Below, piece by piece: positions 1-10,292 of a stretch of DNA of 64,000 bases (positions are counted from its first letter, which is position 1; each line of letters begins with the position of its first letter). The stretch covers positions 2,387,271 to 2,451,270 of the forward strand of contig AP019861.1 of NCBI GenBank assembly GCA_013426755.1, given 5' to 3'. The position numbers were made by a program, and so were the translations under genes. The notes beneath the pieces were generated by a model. It was given only the letters and a program-made list of their open reading frames with translations, did not search any database and was not told the DNA's origin. This stretch comes from Spirochaetota bacterium (GTDB lineage Bacteria; Spirochaetota; UBA12135; COTS27).

Positions 1-236
1 ATGCACTTAGCTAAATATTTAAGACTCCAATCAATATAATCTCCAAGTGCCCTATTGTCCTTAGTATTACCAAAATCTTTGCCAATGTTATAGGGTGGGT
101 CGATGATTGCTAAATCAAAAAAATTCTCAACCGCAAATGCATTTAAAAATTCCATAACATCTAGATTACAGACCTTATTTTTATAAGGTGCAATCTTTGT
201 TTTACGCGAGGTCAAATCCGTTGATTGCTGCGACAT
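1..236 (-). CDS. DNA methyltransferase, N4/N6 class (5' part; cut by window edge)
   Basis: This open frame is too short for a normal ORF listing because the window cuts it. Reading the minus strand from an ATG at 236, about 78 codons run off the left edge. It contains LAIIDPPYNIGKDF, the DPPY catalytic motif of N4-cytosine/N6-adenine DNA methyltransferases, preceded by a short segment (KNKVCNLDVMEFL) typical of the beta-class start before the target loop. Function: S-adenosylmethionine-dependent base methylation, either a solitary methylase or part of a restriction-modification system; partners would lie outside the window. A TATAAT sequence lies 9 bases before the ATG (246-251, minus strand) with no ribosome binding site, so a very short leader is possible. 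Specificity cannot be told from this fragment. Confidence 0.8.
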   Translation of the reverse strand, partial: MSQQSTDLTSRKTKIAPYKNKVCNLDVMEFLNAFAVENFFDLAIIDPPYNIGKDFGNTKDNRALGDYIDWSLKYLAKC

Positions 237-350
237 TGGATGTGCATTATAACAAGGGAGTCAATTTGCTTGATAGCGAACTTAATTAATTGGATTAGTT
301 TGCTTAATTGAATGAATTAAATGAATTGAATTCAATTTTAGATGCCATCA

Positions 351-1502
351 TCACGCCCGATCATTGACAACCGCAATCACACGATCTTGCTCTGCAGCTG
401 TAAGAAATGGATGCACTGGAATAGAGAGCATTGTTTCTGCTAGCTGTTCTGATACGGGAAGCGAACCTTTTTTATATCCGTAAGACTTAAAAGCACGCTG
501 AAGATGAAGGGGAATCGGGTAGTAAATCCCATAGCCTATATCATGCTTTTTAAGCCGCTCGATCAAAACCGTTCGCATCCGCTTGCTTTCACAACAAAGC
601 GAATACTGCGCATAGGCAGAAATCACATTGCTAGGAATAAGTTGTCTTGTGTACCTATTTTTATCTAATTGTTCGTCATAACGGGCAGCATTGAGACGTC
701 TGGCTTTAAGTTCATTGTCTAAATGGCGTAATTTAACATTGAGAATAGCTGCCTGAATCGTATCTAACCTTCCATTGATACCGACTGCATCATGATAATA
801 ACGTTGCGACTGTCCATGATTTAAAAGACATCTTAATTTATGGGCGTAGGTGGTACTTGTTGTGAAGATTGCGCCGCCATCACCCGCTCCGCCTAACGGT
901 TTGGCAGGGAAGAAACTCGTACATCCAAACATCGCTAAGTGACATGACCTTCTTTCATTGTACTTAGCGCCAAATGACTGCGCTGCGTCTTCGATCACGG
1001 CTATATTGTGCTTAGCGGCAACAGCAGTGATAGCATCCATATCAGGTAGAACACCGAAAAGTCCAACCGGAATAACTGCCTTCGTCTTCGCAGTCACAGC
1101 TTCACTCACAGCCTCCGCATCTATAACATAAGTATCAGGATTGACATCTATAAAAACAGGACGCGCCCCTAACAAAGCAACGACTTCGCCTGTCGAGATA
1201 AACGTGTACGCAGGAACGATAACCTCATCGCCATCACCAATACCTAACGCCATTAAAACAAGGAACAGCGCATCAGTCCCACTAGAACAACCAATTGCAT
1301 GAAAATCTGACCGCATAGCCTGGGCGTTTTTATCAGCAGCAACCCGACATTCTCCGCTAACATAGGCACGTAAAGCCGTTTCAAATGCCGCTAACTTCTC
1401 ACCACCTACAAAAGACACCTCAGCCATAACCTCAGCAATAGCCCTTTCTAGCTCTTGCCGGTAACACGCATATTGACGTTTGAGATCAACTAACCCAATC
1501 AT
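351..1502 (-). CDS. DegT/DnrJ/EryC1/StrS-family PLP aminotransferase
   Basis: Sugar aminotransferase of the DegT family, usually acting on nucleotide-linked keto-sugars for surface polysaccharide or glycan synthesis. Seen: N-terminal LVDLKRQYA, the GCSSGTDALF cofactor-phosphate segment near residue 71, PAYTFISTGEV, EDAAQSFGA and FFPAKPLGGAGDGGA, in which Lys201 is the expected PLP-binding lysine. Length 383 aa, near the family norm. Residues about 51-67 form an extra, non-conserved stretch just before HAIGCSSGTD that most relatives lack. It closest resembles the WbpE/WlbE type (UDP-3-keto-GlcNAcA aminotransferase) in motif style, but the substrate is not certain. The start lies 6 bases after the aconitase stop, without a clear ribosome binding site, so translational coupling is likely. 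The pairing with aconitase makes no obvious metabolic sense. Confidence 0.85.
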   Translation of the reverse strand: MIGLVDLKRQYACYRQELERAIAEVMAEVSFVGGEKLAAFETALRAYVSGECRVAADKNAQAMRSDFHAIGCSSGTDALFLVLMALGIGDGDEVIVPAYTFISTGEVVALLGARPVFIDVNPDTYVIDAEAVSEAVTAKTKAVIPVGLFGVLPDMDAITAVAAKHNIAVIEDAAQSFGAKYNERRSCHLAMFGCTSFFPAKPLGGAGDGGAIFTTSTTYAHKLRCLLNHGQSQRYYHDAVGINGRLDTIQAAILNVKLRHLDNELKARRLNAARYDEQLDKNRYTRQLIPSNVISAYAQYSLCCESKRMRTVLIERLKKHDIGYGIYYPIPLHLQRAFKSYGYKKGSLPVSEQLAETMLSIPVHPFLTAAEQDRVIAVVNDRA

Positions 1503-1508
1503 AAGAAG

Positions 1509-3773
1509 TTAAGCCATTGCTTTTTGCCTGATCAAGTTTAACGCAGACCCAGCGGTAAACCAGGTTAATTGTTTTTGATTGTACGAATGATTGGCACGGA
1601 TCGTTTCGGTTAGACCGTCTGCATGCCTGATAATAATCTCAAGCGGCTTTTTAGGCGCCATCGCTTCAATAGCAACAATGTCAAACTTATCGTCTTCACG
1701 GATTTTATCGTAATCACTAGGGTCTGCAAACGTCAAAGCAAGCATACCTTGTTTTTTGAGATTGGTCTCGTGAATGCGGGCAAACGAACGCACTAAGATA
1801 ACTCGTACACCAAGGTGCCTAGGTTCCATCGCAGCATGCTCACGCGAAGAACCTTCACCATAATTAGTGTCCCCGACAACAATTGTTGCAATGTTATTAT
1901 TTCTATATTCACGTTGAGTTTCAGGAACAGGGCGATACGCTCCTGTTAAGGCATTTTTAACAGAATTGGTTTTGTCGTTGAAGGCATTAGTTGCACCGAT
2001 GAACATGTTATCAGATATTTTATCGAGATGACCACGCAGTCTAAGCCATGGCCCTGCCATTGAGATATGATCGGTAGTGCATTTGCCTTTTGCTTTGAGT
2101 AACAAGGTCAAATTTTTGTAATTGGCAGCAGCGAACTTATCAAAGGGTTCTAGGAGCTGCAGTCTTTGTGAATTGGGGTCGACGTGCACTGCGCTGTGCT
2201 TGGCTTGGTCATCGGTTTCTACAAAACCAACTCCCTGTCCGATGAACCCATTAGGCGGGAAATCAAGTCCCTTAGGCGCTTCTAGTTTCACATGGTCGCC
2301 ATTTTCATTGACGAGTTCATCGGTCATTGGATTGAACTTCAAACTTCCACCGAACACCAATGCTGTGACGATCTCAGGCGAGGCTACAAAAGCATGTGTG
2401 TTAGGATTGCCATCATTTCTTTTAGCAAAATTGCGATTAAATGAGGTGATGATCGTATTTTTTCGATTGGGATCATTGCTATGGCGCTTCCACTGCCCAA
2501 TGCAAGGACCACACGCATTGGCAAGGACAAGGCCGCCCACTTCTTTAAATGCATCGAGATAACCGTCACGTTCTACGGTCTGTCTTATTTGTTCAGAGCC
2601 CGGTGTGATTGTGAATTCAGATTTTACTTTGAGTTGTTTTTCACTGGCCTGTGCGGCTATCGAAGCTGCGCGCGTGATGTCTTCATAAGATGAATTCGTA
2701 CAAGAACCGATAAGACCGACTTCTAACGTGCTCGGCCAATCATTCGCTTCAACCTCAGTACGCAGTTTAGAGAGAGGAATTGCCCGATCTGGCGTAAATG
2801 GACCATTGACATAAGGTTCTAATTCGCTGAGATTTATCTCAATGACTTCATCAAAGTACTGCTCTGGGTTTTCATACACGCCCTCATCTGCGCTGAGATC
2901 ACCTGCTATCTCGGTTATAGCAGGAATAAGGGCTGCGCGGCCTGTATGATTGAGGTAATCTTTCATAGAAGCGTCATAGGGGAATAGAGAGGTTGTAGCG
3001 CCGATCTCAGCTCCCATATTAGCAATCGTACCCTTTCCTGTAGCAGAGATGGTTTCTGCGCCTGGTCCGAAGTATTCAATAATTTTACCCGTCCCTCCTT
3101 TGACAGTCATAATCCCTGCGACTTTTAGAATGACGTCTTTAGCAGAAGCCCAGCCACTGAGTTTTCCGCTAAGTTTAATGCCAACTAGCTTAGGAAAGAG
3201 TAATTCCCATCCGAGTCCAACCATCACATCGACACCATCCGCTCCGCCAACTCCGACAGCTATCATTCCTAACCCACCTGCATTGACCGTATGCGAATCG
3301 GCGCCTATGAGCATTCCGCCTGGGAAAGCGTAATTTTCTAGGATGATTTGATGAATAATTCCCGCCCCAGGCTTCCAGAAGCCTATATCGTACCGTTGGC
3401 AGACGGTGGCTAGAAAATCGTATATTTCTTTATTGGTTGTCTGGGCGGATTTAAGGTCGGATTGCGCCCCTGTTTCTGCTTGAATAAGATGATCGCAATG
3501 TACAGTCGTGGGTACTTCGACGCGCTCTTTTTTTGCTTGCATGAACTGAAGTAATGCCATTTGAGCAGTAGCATCCTGGAGCGCCACACGGTCTGGTGAA
3601 AATTCGACATAATCTACACCACGGTTAAAATCACGCACTGCTTCTTCTTTATGCAGATGTGTGTATAAGATTTTTTCGGTCAAAGTCAATTTGCGCCCCA
3701 GAACAGCGCGTGCTTTACTGAGCTTCTTAGGGTACTGTGCGTACACTTTTTCTATCATATTCTTATCAAACAT
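1509..3773 (-). CDS. acn: Aconitate hydratase, mitochondrial-type
   Basis: Isomerises citrate to isocitrate through cis-aconitate using a [4Fe-4S] cluster. The 754-aa chain has the aconitase order: N-terminal domains with HCDHL near 93 and [11 protein letters not shown] near 157, [11 protein letters not shown] with Cys358, [10 protein letters not shown] with Cys421 and Cys424, then the C-terminal swivel domain with [15 protein letters not shown]. The three cluster cysteines fall at the same numbers as in mature mitochondrial aconitase, and length and domain order match that branch rather than bacterial AcnA (about 890 aa) or AcnB. Start ATG is preceded by GAGG with a 7-base gap. It is the first gene of a pair with the DegT aminotransferase. 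No citrate synthase or isocitrate dehydrogenase lies in the window, so whether it feeds a full cycle or only glutamate synthesis cannot be told. Confidence 0.97.
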   Translation of the reverse strand: MFDKNMIEKVYAQYPKKLSKARAVLGRKLTLTEKILYTHLHKEEAVRDFNRGVDYVEFSPDRVALQDATAQMALLQFMQAKKERVEVPTTVHCDHLIQAETGAQSDLKSAQTTNKEIYDFLATVCQRYDIGFWKPGAGIIHQIILENYAFPGGMLIGADSHTVNAGGLGMIAVGVGGADGVDVMVGLGWELLFPKLVGIKLSGKLSGWASAKDVILKVAGIMTVKGGTGKIIEYFGPGAETISATGKGTIANMGAEIGATTSLFPYDASMKDYLNHTGRAALIPAITEIAGDLSADEGVYENPEQYFDEVIEINLSELEPYVNGPFTPDRAIPLSKLRTEVEANDWPSTLEVGLIGSCTNSSYEDITRAASIAAQASEKQLKVKSEFTITPGSEQIRQTVERDGYLDAFKEVGGLVLANACGPCIGQWKRHSNDPNRKNTIITSFNRNFAKRNDGNPNTHAFVASPEIVTALVFGGSLKFNPMTDELVNENGDHVKLEAPKGLDFPPNGFIGQGVGFVETDDQAKHSAVHVDPNSQRLQLLEPFDKFAAANYKNLTLLLKAKGKCTTDHISMAGPWLRLRGHLDKISDNMFIGATNAFNDKTNSVKNALTGAYRPVPETQREYRNNNIATIVVGDTNYGEGSSREHAAMEPRHLGVRVILVRSFARIHETNLKKQGMLALTFADPSDYDKIREDDKFDIVAIEAMAPKKPLEIIIRHADGLTETIRANHSYNQKQLTWFTAGSALNLIRQKAMA

Positions 3774-4572
3774 TGGACTGCCTCGCTTAGATATTTAGAT
3801 TTAATATTTCAATAAGTACTTCAAATAAACTTCAGTTTAGATAAACGTCCGTTGCATTGCGGTTTTATTAGATCATTTTCGTTTTATTATATCATTTTTT
3901 TAAGATTTATTTGAAAATTTGACGGCACCTAACCTAAGCAGCCGTCATTTTCACATGACTTCACCCATTGAGATCATATTTCTTATATGGCTTTATGGCT
4001 TTTCCCGTTGAGAGCACGTCTAAGTACTATCTCAAAGTACTATCCCAAAGCACCACCCCAGAAAATCGCCACACCTCCCTAACAATAGTCTTTAATAACC
4101 TTTAATAACCTTTCAAAGAACAATCTTTCATCCATTGTATTAAAAAAAATTTCTTAAAAAATTTCCTTAAAAAGTTTCCTCATACACTACTCGTACAAAA
4201 CTCTCTAAATAGCCCCAAATAGTTAAATTAGCGGGCTATAAAATCATTGTTTTATAAAAAAACCAATAAAATTGAAAAAAGACTTTAAAATCATATTACA
4301 ATGATATATAGCATTTAATCATATGATCCTATTCATAATATCATTTTATGAAAATTTCTTGTAAAAAGCCTATTAATTCTTGTAAAAAGCCTATTAATAA
4401 TTGATCACCACAACTACGACAACCCTTTAATAAAAATACCACAGAATACGTTATTTTACTTATTATTTTAATGATTTAATTTTTTAATTTTTAAAGTTGA
4501 CTGAATTTTATGAGTGCTTTTAACAAAGAGTTCTTGTAAGTTCTTTGCCCCATTGATACAGATTCTTAAAAT
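3774..4572. other. AT-rich gap between divergent genes, no credible gene
   Basis: About 800 bases between the divergently transcribed aconitase and PatB-type genes. It is strongly AT-rich, with short internal repeats (TTTAATAACC twice near 4091 and a 21-bp doublet at 4356-4397). No open frame with protein-like composition, no RNA gene and no GC-rich hairpin with a T-run was seen. Promoters for both flanking genes must lie here, but no convincing -35/-10 pair stands out among the many AT-rich hexamers. Confidence 0.5.
4356..4397. repeat. 21-bp direct tandem repeat, 2 copies
   Basis: Two perfect head-to-tail copies of a 21-base unit beginning TTCTTGTAAAAAGCC. It lies about 175 bases upstream of the PatB-type gene. 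No function is evident; it fits the general abundance of short tandem duplications in this genome. Confidence 0.9.
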
Positions 4573-5958
4573 ATGGAAAAATTGACAACCACGCTGAGCA
4601 GCCAAACCGTTTCAGAAATTGAAAAGGATTTTCAACCAGACGCTCATTCCTATCGGTGGAATACCGCCAAAAAAGATACACTAGGAGACGTTATTGGGCT
4701 CACAACAGCCGATATGGATTTCCCACGCACCCCGCAAATGCAGCAAGTTATTGTCAATTTTGCTGAAAAGGGGTGCCTTATGTACCCAACTCAACATCCT
4801 AAGCTAAATCCTGTAACATTGAGGCGCATTCACAACCGTTACAAAGCTTCAAACATTGAAAGTGAGGACATTTTATTCTTTCCTTCCGTTCTTACAGCAA
4901 TGAACGCCTTAGTCTGGGCGCTCAATCCACCCAACACGCCTTATACACTCCTCACACCCAATTATCCGCCGTTATTCAACCTCTCGCAACCTAGTAAAAT
5001 TCTTGAAATGCCTTTACTAGATACAGAACACGAAGACCCCACTCAGCGCGGCCGCATTGATTTCGCGAAGCTCAAAACAGAAATGCACTTACGCCAATCA
5101 AAGGTCCTTGTCATTTCAAACCCAAGTAACCCGCTCGGCAAGGTATGGCAGCCAACAGAAATTAACGAAATCATTGATTTTGCTAGAAAAAATGCCATTC
5201 ACGTGCTCAGCGACGAAATCTGGATCGACTGGACATTCGAATCACCCGCAACATCATTTGCTAAATTCATCACTTCGCCCACCTCAAATCACTCTGCTAT
5301 ACTCCCAGTAGAATCCCAATCCCAGCCAGCCACTAAATCAACAGCTGCTAAACAGCCAACTACCTCAAAATCCTGCTGTAACGCCAGTTTTGATCCTAAG
5401 AAAACACCCGCCGCCGGTATTTCTCCAGTAGAATACAGCACATCAGAAATCTCAGACCCAACAGTAGCCGTCGTGATGGCGACAAGTAAGACCTTTAATA
5501 TCGGTGGATTGAATTGTGCTTACATTATCACTAAAAATAAACCATTAAAGAAGAAACTTCAATATTATCTTAATTTTTACTGCACAGCTCCAAGCCAACT
5601 CGCACAACACATGCTCATTCATCTCTACGAACAGGGCGATGAAACATTCCATCATTACAAAGAACTCGTTCGTAAAAACAGAGATTATCTAGTCGAATTT
5701 TGCCGTGAAAAAATACCCCAACTACGCCTCCTGCTCGGCGCAGCTAGCCACGTAGTCTGGATCGACGCTAGCGCTCTTACCACCACTGCATCAAATCCAG
5801 CCGATTTCTTCCTAAAAAACGCTAAAGTACACCTCTTCCACGGCTCCGCATTCGGATCCCAATACACAAAATTTATCCGCATGAACATCGCAACACACCC
5901 ACATATCCTAGCCGAAGCACTAAATCGCATGCACCAAGCTATAAAAAACTCCCATTAA
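4573..5958 (+). CDS. PatB/MalY-family aminotransferase (probable cystathionine beta-lyase) with long insertion
   Basis: Fold-type I PLP enzyme of the MalY/PatB branch, which typically cleaves cystathionine or cysteine with C-S lyase activity. Seen: LTTADMDFP near residue 43, VISNPSNPLGKVW near 180, LSDEIWIDW near 212, and MATSKTFNIGG with the PLP lysine at Lys306. At 461 aa it is about 65-70 residues longer than the usual 390. The surplus is one block, about residues 236-296, rich in S, T, P, Q and K, placed where relatives pass directly from the DEI(W/H) strand to the catalytic lysine strand. The frame stays open through it and both flanks align to the family, so this is an in-frame insertion, not a broken gene. 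No ribosome binding site is visible before the ATG. Confidence 0.88.
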   Translation: MEKLTTTLSSQTVSEIEKDFQPDAHSYRWNTAKKDTLGDVIGLTTADMDFPRTPQMQQVIVNFAEKGCLMYPTQHPKLNPVTLRRIHNRYKASNIESEDILFFPSVLTAMNALVWALNPPNTPYTLLTPNYPPLFNLSQPSKILEMPLLDTEHEDPTQRGRIDFAKLKTEMHLRQSKVLVISNPSNPLGKVWQPTEINEIIDFARKNAIHVLSDEIWIDWTFESPATSFAKFITSPTSNHSAILPVESQSQPATKSTAAKQPTTSKSCCNASFDPKKTPAAGISPVEYSTSEISDPTVAVVMATSKTFNIGGLNCAYIITKNKPLKKKLQYYLNFYCTAPSQLAQHMLIHLYEQGDETFHHYKELVRKNRDYLVEFCREKIPQLRLLLGAASHVVWIDASALTTTASNPADFFLKNAKVHLFHGSAFGSQYTKFIRMNIATHPHILAEALNRMHQAIKNSH

Positions 5959-6168
5959 ACCTATTTTAAGCCCATTTTTAAACCTAACCCGCCCACATAA
6001 CCGCTCACATCATCAAATAACCGCTCACCGTTTAAAAAAACCTATATACATAGTAGACTATATATAACTCAGCCTCTAAATCAAACAGATATTCATCACA
6101 ATCATTCACCCATTTTATCAATCCAATTGACTTAAAAATTATCACTACGCTAAGAGGTTTTTATTACG

Positions 6169-7443
6169 ATGACAACATTATCTATACCTGTTAAATTAAC
6201 AGAAACCATCAAAAATATTGACAACGAAGTCTTCGCTGCTATTGAAAAAGAACGTGAACGACAGGAACTCAATATTGAACTGATTGCCTCAGAAAATGCT
6301 GCCCTCCCAGAAGTTATGGCAGTCCAAGGTAGCGTTCTTACCAATAAATACGCCGAAGGATATCCCACCAAACGCTACTACGGTGGATGTATCCACGTAG
6401 ATGAGATCGAACAATTAGCCATTGACCGGGCTAAACAACTCTTTGGCGCCGAACACGCCAACGTACAGCCGCATTCTGGCAGTCAAGCCAATATGGCCGT
6501 TTATTTAGCCACACTAAAACCAGGAGATAAAATCCTCGGCATGGCACTCGACCAAGGCGGACACCTCACACATGGCGCCCCAGTCAGTATCAGTGGAAAA
6601 TATTACGAAGCGCATCATTATGGAATCAATGCCACCTCAGGCCTCCTCGAATACGACAAAATACGCGATCAAGCTAAAAAAATTCGCCCTAAAATGATCA
6701 TCGCAGGAGCAAGTGCCTATTCACGAATCATTGATTTCAAAGAATTTCGTACCATTGCCGACGAAGTCGGTGCTTTATTACTCGTCGACATGGCGCATAT
6801 AGCAGGACTAGTCGCCGCAGGACTTCACCCATCGCCCGTACCGTACGCAGACTTTGTCACAACAACGACACATAAAACTTTGCGCGGCCCACGGGGAGGA
6901 CTCATTCTCACGCGCAGCGATTTCGCTAAAAAAATCAATTCGGCTATCTTCCCAGGCACACAAGGCGGACCTCTCATGCACGCCGTCGGCGCTAAAGCAC
7001 TCGCATTCAAACTTGCCATGCAGCCCGACTTTAAAGCCTACCAAGAGAAAGTAATCGAAAATGCAAAAGCAATGGCAGCAGCTCTCATTGAACGCGACTT
7101 CACCATCATTAGCAATGGCACCGATAATCATCTGTTTCTCATTTCACTTATCAATAAAAACGTCAGTGGAAAACTCATCGAACGCGCCTTAGAAACAGTG
7201 GCTATCACACTCAATAAAAACGCCATTCCCAATGACCCACGTTCGCCCTTTATCACCAGCGGTATTCGTATAGGCACACCCGTAGTCACCACACGCAACA
7301 TGGGACCTGAAGAAATGAAACAGATCGCTCATTTCATTGACATGACCGTGCGAGACCCTGAAAATGAATCCTCACTCAATCAAGTACGTAAAGAAGTCCA
7401 TGCCTTAGTGAAAAGATTCCCGCTTTATAAAGACGAATCTTAA
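6169..7443 (+). CDS. glyA: Serine hydroxymethyltransferase
   Basis: Interconverts serine and glycine with tetrahydrofolate, supplying 5,10-methylene-THF for purine, thymidylate and methionine synthesis; cytoplasmic PLP dimer or tetramer. Motifs: [14 protein letters not shown] near 36, [15 protein letters not shown] near 59, [11 protein letters not shown] near 102, [13 protein letters not shown] near 206, and [14 protein letters not shown] carrying the PLP lysine at Lys236. Length 424 aa is normal. ATG is preceded by AGAGG about 10 bases upstream. It is followed by larB on the same strand after about 88 bases. Together with gcvH at 55.7-56.1 kb it supports glycine/one-carbon metabolism, although gcvT and gcvP are not in this window. 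Confidence 0.98.
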   Translation: MTTLSIPVKLTETIKNIDNEVFAAIEKERERQELNIELIASENAALPEVMAVQGSVLTNKYAEGYPTKRYYGGCIHVDEIEQLAIDRAKQLFGAEHANVQPHSGSQANMAVYLATLKPGDKILGMALDQGGHLTHGAPVSISGKYYEAHHYGINATSGLLEYDKIRDQAKKIRPKMIIAGASAYSRIIDFKEFRTIADEVGALLLVDMAHIAGLVAAGLHPSPVPYADFVTTTTHKTLRGPRGGLILTRSDFAKKINSAIFPGTQGGPLMHAVGAKALAFKLAMQPDFKAYQEKVIENAKAMAAALIERDFTIISNGTDNHLFLISLINKNVSGKLIERALETVAITLNKNAIPNDPRSPFITSGIRIGTPVVTTRNMGPEEMKQIAHFIDMTVRDPENESSLNQVRKEVHALVKRFPLYKDES

Positions 7444-7531
7444 AAATATTTGACATTGCAGTAAAGTCTGTACTTGTTTTATTTTCAAGTCATGTGATCT
7501 GTGAGTTTTGTTAAGAACGCTACCGAGAGCT

Positions 7532-8452
7532 ATGAAAGCAGGACCATTAAAACGCCTCATTAAAGAACTCGATAGCCTTCCCTTAAATCACAGATCACTT
7601 GAAATTATCAAAGGAGCTTTACGCAAAACATATCCAGATCAAGATACTACGTTCGCTCCTGCTGCGTCTAGGGAGGGAAGCCATAAACAAAACCCTGCAG
7701 TAACTGATCTCTCATCGCAAAATCATCTAAAAGCACTCACCGGGGGAAAGCTTTTAGAACATGAAACATTTACCATAGACCTAGACCGCGCCAAGCGCAC
7801 AGGTATACCAGAGATTATTTTTACGCAAAATAAGTCCATAAATCACGTTTCACAAATAGTCTCATCGCTAGCTAAGAGCGGACATAAAGACCTACTGCTA
7901 AGTCGTGTCACAGCAGAATGTTACACCCACTTAAAAAAACTAGAATCCAAACTAAGTATCAAATTCGTCTATCACGAATTAGGCAAAGTCCTCTACACAC
8001 AAGCTTTTAAAGAGCATATGCAAAAAACTCACCGTCATTTAAGGGCGCACACAACTTCTGTAATTACCGCAGGTTCGAGTGATATTGGGGTTGCTGAGGA
8101 AGCCGCTGTCATATTAGAATGCATGGGGGCACGTGTAGAGCGCATTTACGATGTGGGTGTGGCTGGTCTTAATAGATTGTTTAACCATTTAGATGCGATC
8201 AATAAAACACAGTTAGCACTGGTTATTGCTGGGATGGATGGGGTATTGCCGAGTGTTTTAGGTGGGCTTGTACCTATACCTGTTATTGCTATTCCTAGTT
8301 CGGTTGGATATGGAGCGCATTTGGGAGGATTGGCGTCGCTTTTAACGATGCTTAATTCTTGCGCACCTGGTGTGACCGTTCTTAACATTGACAATGGGCT
8401 AGGAGGAGCGGCTTTGGCACTTAAGATCTTAAATACTTTTACGACCCGCTAG
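7532..8452 (+). CDS. larB: LarB-like pyridinium-3,5-biscarboxylate mononucleotide synthase
   Basis: LarB carboxylates and hydrolyses nicotinic acid adenine dinucleotide in the first step of nickel-pincer cofactor synthesis (used by lactate racemase and other LarA-type enzymes). Seen: ITAGSSDIGVAEEA, YDVGVAGLNRL, VIAGMDGVLPSVLGG and MLNSCAPGVTVLNIDNG, where the cysteine of NSC is the conserved catalytic residue of the family. The C-terminal AIR-carboxylase-like domain is complete. An extra S/Q/N/K-rich segment lies around residues 42-67, between the short N-terminal helix and the first core strand. I chose the ATG at 7532, preceded by GAGAG, over an in-frame TTG at 7508. No larA, larC or larE is nearby. 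Confidence 0.9.
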   Translation: MKAGPLKRLIKELDSLPLNHRSLEIIKGALRKTYPDQDTTFAPAASREGSHKQNPAVTDLSSQNHLKALTGGKLLEHETFTIDLDRAKRTGIPEIIFTQNKSINHVSQIVSSLAKSGHKDLLLSRVTAECYTHLKKLESKLSIKFVYHELGKVLYTQAFKEHMQKTHRHLRAHTTSVITAGSSDIGVAEEAAVILECMGARVERIYDVGVAGLNRLFNHLDAINKTQLALVIAGMDGVLPSVLGGLVPIPVIAIPSSVGYGAHLGGLASLLTMLNSCAPGVTVLNIDNGLGGAALALKILNTFTTR

Positions 8453-8753
8453 CGTAGTAAACAACCTATATCTTACGCATTACGTCATAAATGAGCACCT
8501 AAGATCACTTCACAGCATTTAAGCTACTACTCACCTAACCCTAACCAACCCTAACCTATTGACCTATAAATCGTCTCCTCTAAAATCGCCCCTTCTAATA
8601 AATCTACTTTTGATACGCAGTAGATAATGATATAATTGTGTTTGGAAATGGTATCTAGAAGTTAGCTCTGGACTAATAGATGTATAATGGAAGGATGACT
8701 TTTTTATGACGGGAGTAACTAGCTATTATACGCTAGCGAAGACGATTAATTAT
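8453..8753. other. Intergenic region upstream of tRNA-Arg
   Basis: About 300 bases between larB and the tRNA. A TATAAT at 8683-8688 and a TATTAT-like element near 8724 are possible -10 boxes for the tRNA, but neither has a good -35 at 16-18 bases. No reading frame here resembles a protein. Confidence 0.35.
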
Positions 8754-8827
8754 GCGCTCGTAGCTCAGCTGGATAGAGCATCAGGTTGCGGACCTGGGGG
8801 TCGGAAGTTCGAATCTTCTCGAGCGTG
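8754..8827 (+). tRNA. tRNA-Arg, anticodon GCG
   Basis: A 74-nt cloverleaf with acceptor stem GCGCTCG/CGAGCGT, D arm GCTC/GAGC, a 5-bp anticodon stem closing loop TTGCGGA (anticodon GCG, preceded by U33 and followed by G37), and T arm with GTTCGAAT. Discriminator base is G. CCA is not encoded (CTT follows), so CCA addition is needed. GCG reads CGC directly and CGU by wobble. Most bacteria instead use ACG deaminated to ICG, so this is an unusual arginine tRNA. A spurious open frame at 8706-8954 runs across it and should be ignored. Confidence 0.95.
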
Positions 8828-9130
8828 CTTAGTTCATACGACATTCACTCAAAATTTGCTATATACCGTATACCAAGTGAATTATCTATGCCTCATTTAC
8901 CCATATCAACCCAATTTATTACAATCCATAGGTATAGATCATTATAAGTATTGATTGATGATTGGCAATTAGCGTATGAATAAGAGATTCTTGTAAAGGA
9001 TACTTGGGGGAAAAACGATATTTTAATACATCATAACGGTTGCTAAAAATAACGATTGCTAAAAAATAATAGATTGGCGCATCAAATAATAGGTGAGTCG
9101 ATCCTAACGGTTTATTATTAAGGTATTCTA

Positions 9131-10285
9131 GTGAATTTTAGAATTTCTACAAAAGCATTACTATTACTCGTTAGAGCGTATTCTATTCGATTGTTTTATC
9201 GGTTACGCAATATGCGTAAAACCACTACGCTTTTAGCACACAATCATTTATCCACTCCATTTTACGCTAAAATAGCGTCTTACCATAAAAAATCCAGTAA
9301 AAACCAAGATCTATTGACGATAAGTCATTCAGAACGTAAAGGAGGCATTCGTAGCATTGTCAATCCACTAACATTGGCGGTAGTACTTCTTGTAAGCGTG
9401 CTGATCTTAGGTGGGTGTGGATTTTATTACATTGGGCTTTCGACCACTGAACGCTTTTATTACCAGACGTTTTATTTACGCACTTATGTCAATGAATGGT
9501 TAAGTGGTTCTGCCGAGCAGAAAACCACCGCCCCAGTAGAAATCAAGCCTCTTAAAGTCGTTCCTTACAAAGTGGTTGCTGGAGATACTTATTGGGATAT
9601 TGCTAAGAAAACAGGACTTTCAATGGACACCATTCTGTCTTACAATAATCCTAAGGACACGTTTATCGTCCATCCAGAAGACACACTGCAAATTCCAATT
9701 CAAAACGGTATTTTATACAAACGAACAACCACCCAAGAGACGCTAGAAGCGATCAGCAGCAAATACGATGTGACTCCACAGCAAATAGCCTATTTTAACC
9801 CAAATTGGGAAATTGCAAGCGATCTATTTCTTCCTGGTGCCTATTTTAGCTATAATGAGCGATTAGAACGACTCGGAGCAGAATTCGCAAGCCCACTTAA
9901 TTTCTTACGCATCACGTCAATCTTTGGTATGCGTATTCATCCTATTACGAAAAAACATAGTTTTCACAATGGTATTGACTTGAGTGCTGGAATTGGCACC
10001 ACTGTTTATGCAGCGGCGAGCGGACGGGTGATCGCAGCACGCGCAGCACACGGCTATGGCAATATAATCATCATTTCACATGGCAATCAAAAATTCACAA
10101 GATACGCCCATTTATTAAATTTTTCCGTCAAACCAGGACAACGTATTTTACGGGGACAACCCATCGGTCGCGTAGGAAATACAGGCATCAGTACAGGACC
10201 ACACCTTCATTTTGAAGTCTGGAAGCGAAATAGACCCATCAATCCAATTGGCTCCGTAGACCTTTACGCTAAACCACGTCCGTAA
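9131..10285 (+). CDS. LysM-domain M23 peptidase, membrane-anchored
   Basis: Probable envelope peptidoglycan endopeptidase or a cofactor for one. Order: basic cytoplasmic segment (1-75), one transmembrane helix (about 77-101, ending ILGGCGFYYIG), a LysM motif (YKVVAGDTYWDIAKKTG, about 146-190), a second weaker LysM-like segment (about 195-240), then an M23 domain with zinc ligands His279 and Asp283 in HNGIDLS and His360 in HLHFEV, so the metallopeptidase looks active. The start is GTG preceded by AAGG with a 7-base gap. Family knowledge: such proteins cleave peptide cross-links during growth or septation, and LysM targets them to the wall. It stands alone between tRNA-Arg and yaaA. Confidence 0.92.
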   Translation: MNFRISTKALLLLVRAYSIRLFYRLRNMRKTTTLLAHNHLSTPFYAKIASYHKKSSKNQDLLTISHSERKGGIRSIVNPLTLAVVLLVSVLILGGCGFYYIGLSTTERFYYQTFYLRTYVNEWLSGSAEQKTTAPVEIKPLKVVPYKVVAGDTYWDIAKKTGLSMDTILSYNNPKDTFIVHPEDTLQIPIQNGILYKRTTTQETLEAISSKYDVTPQQIAYFNPNWEIASDLFLPGAYFSYNERLERLGAEFASPLNFLRITSIFGMRIHPITKKHSFHNGIDLSAGIGTTVYAAASGRVIAARAAHGYGNIIIISHGNQKFTRYAHLLNFSVKPGQRILRGQPIGRVGNTGISTGPHLHFEVWKRNRPINPIGSVDLYAKPRP

Positions 10286-10292
10286 TTGCACT

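Noticed and set aside
2122-2562. 146-aa plus-strand frame inside the aconitase gene
   Set aside because: Antisense shadow of a well-conserved gene; no independent start signal.
8706-8954. 82-aa frame running across tRNA-Arg
   Set aside because: It overlaps the whole tRNA gene and has no coding signature.
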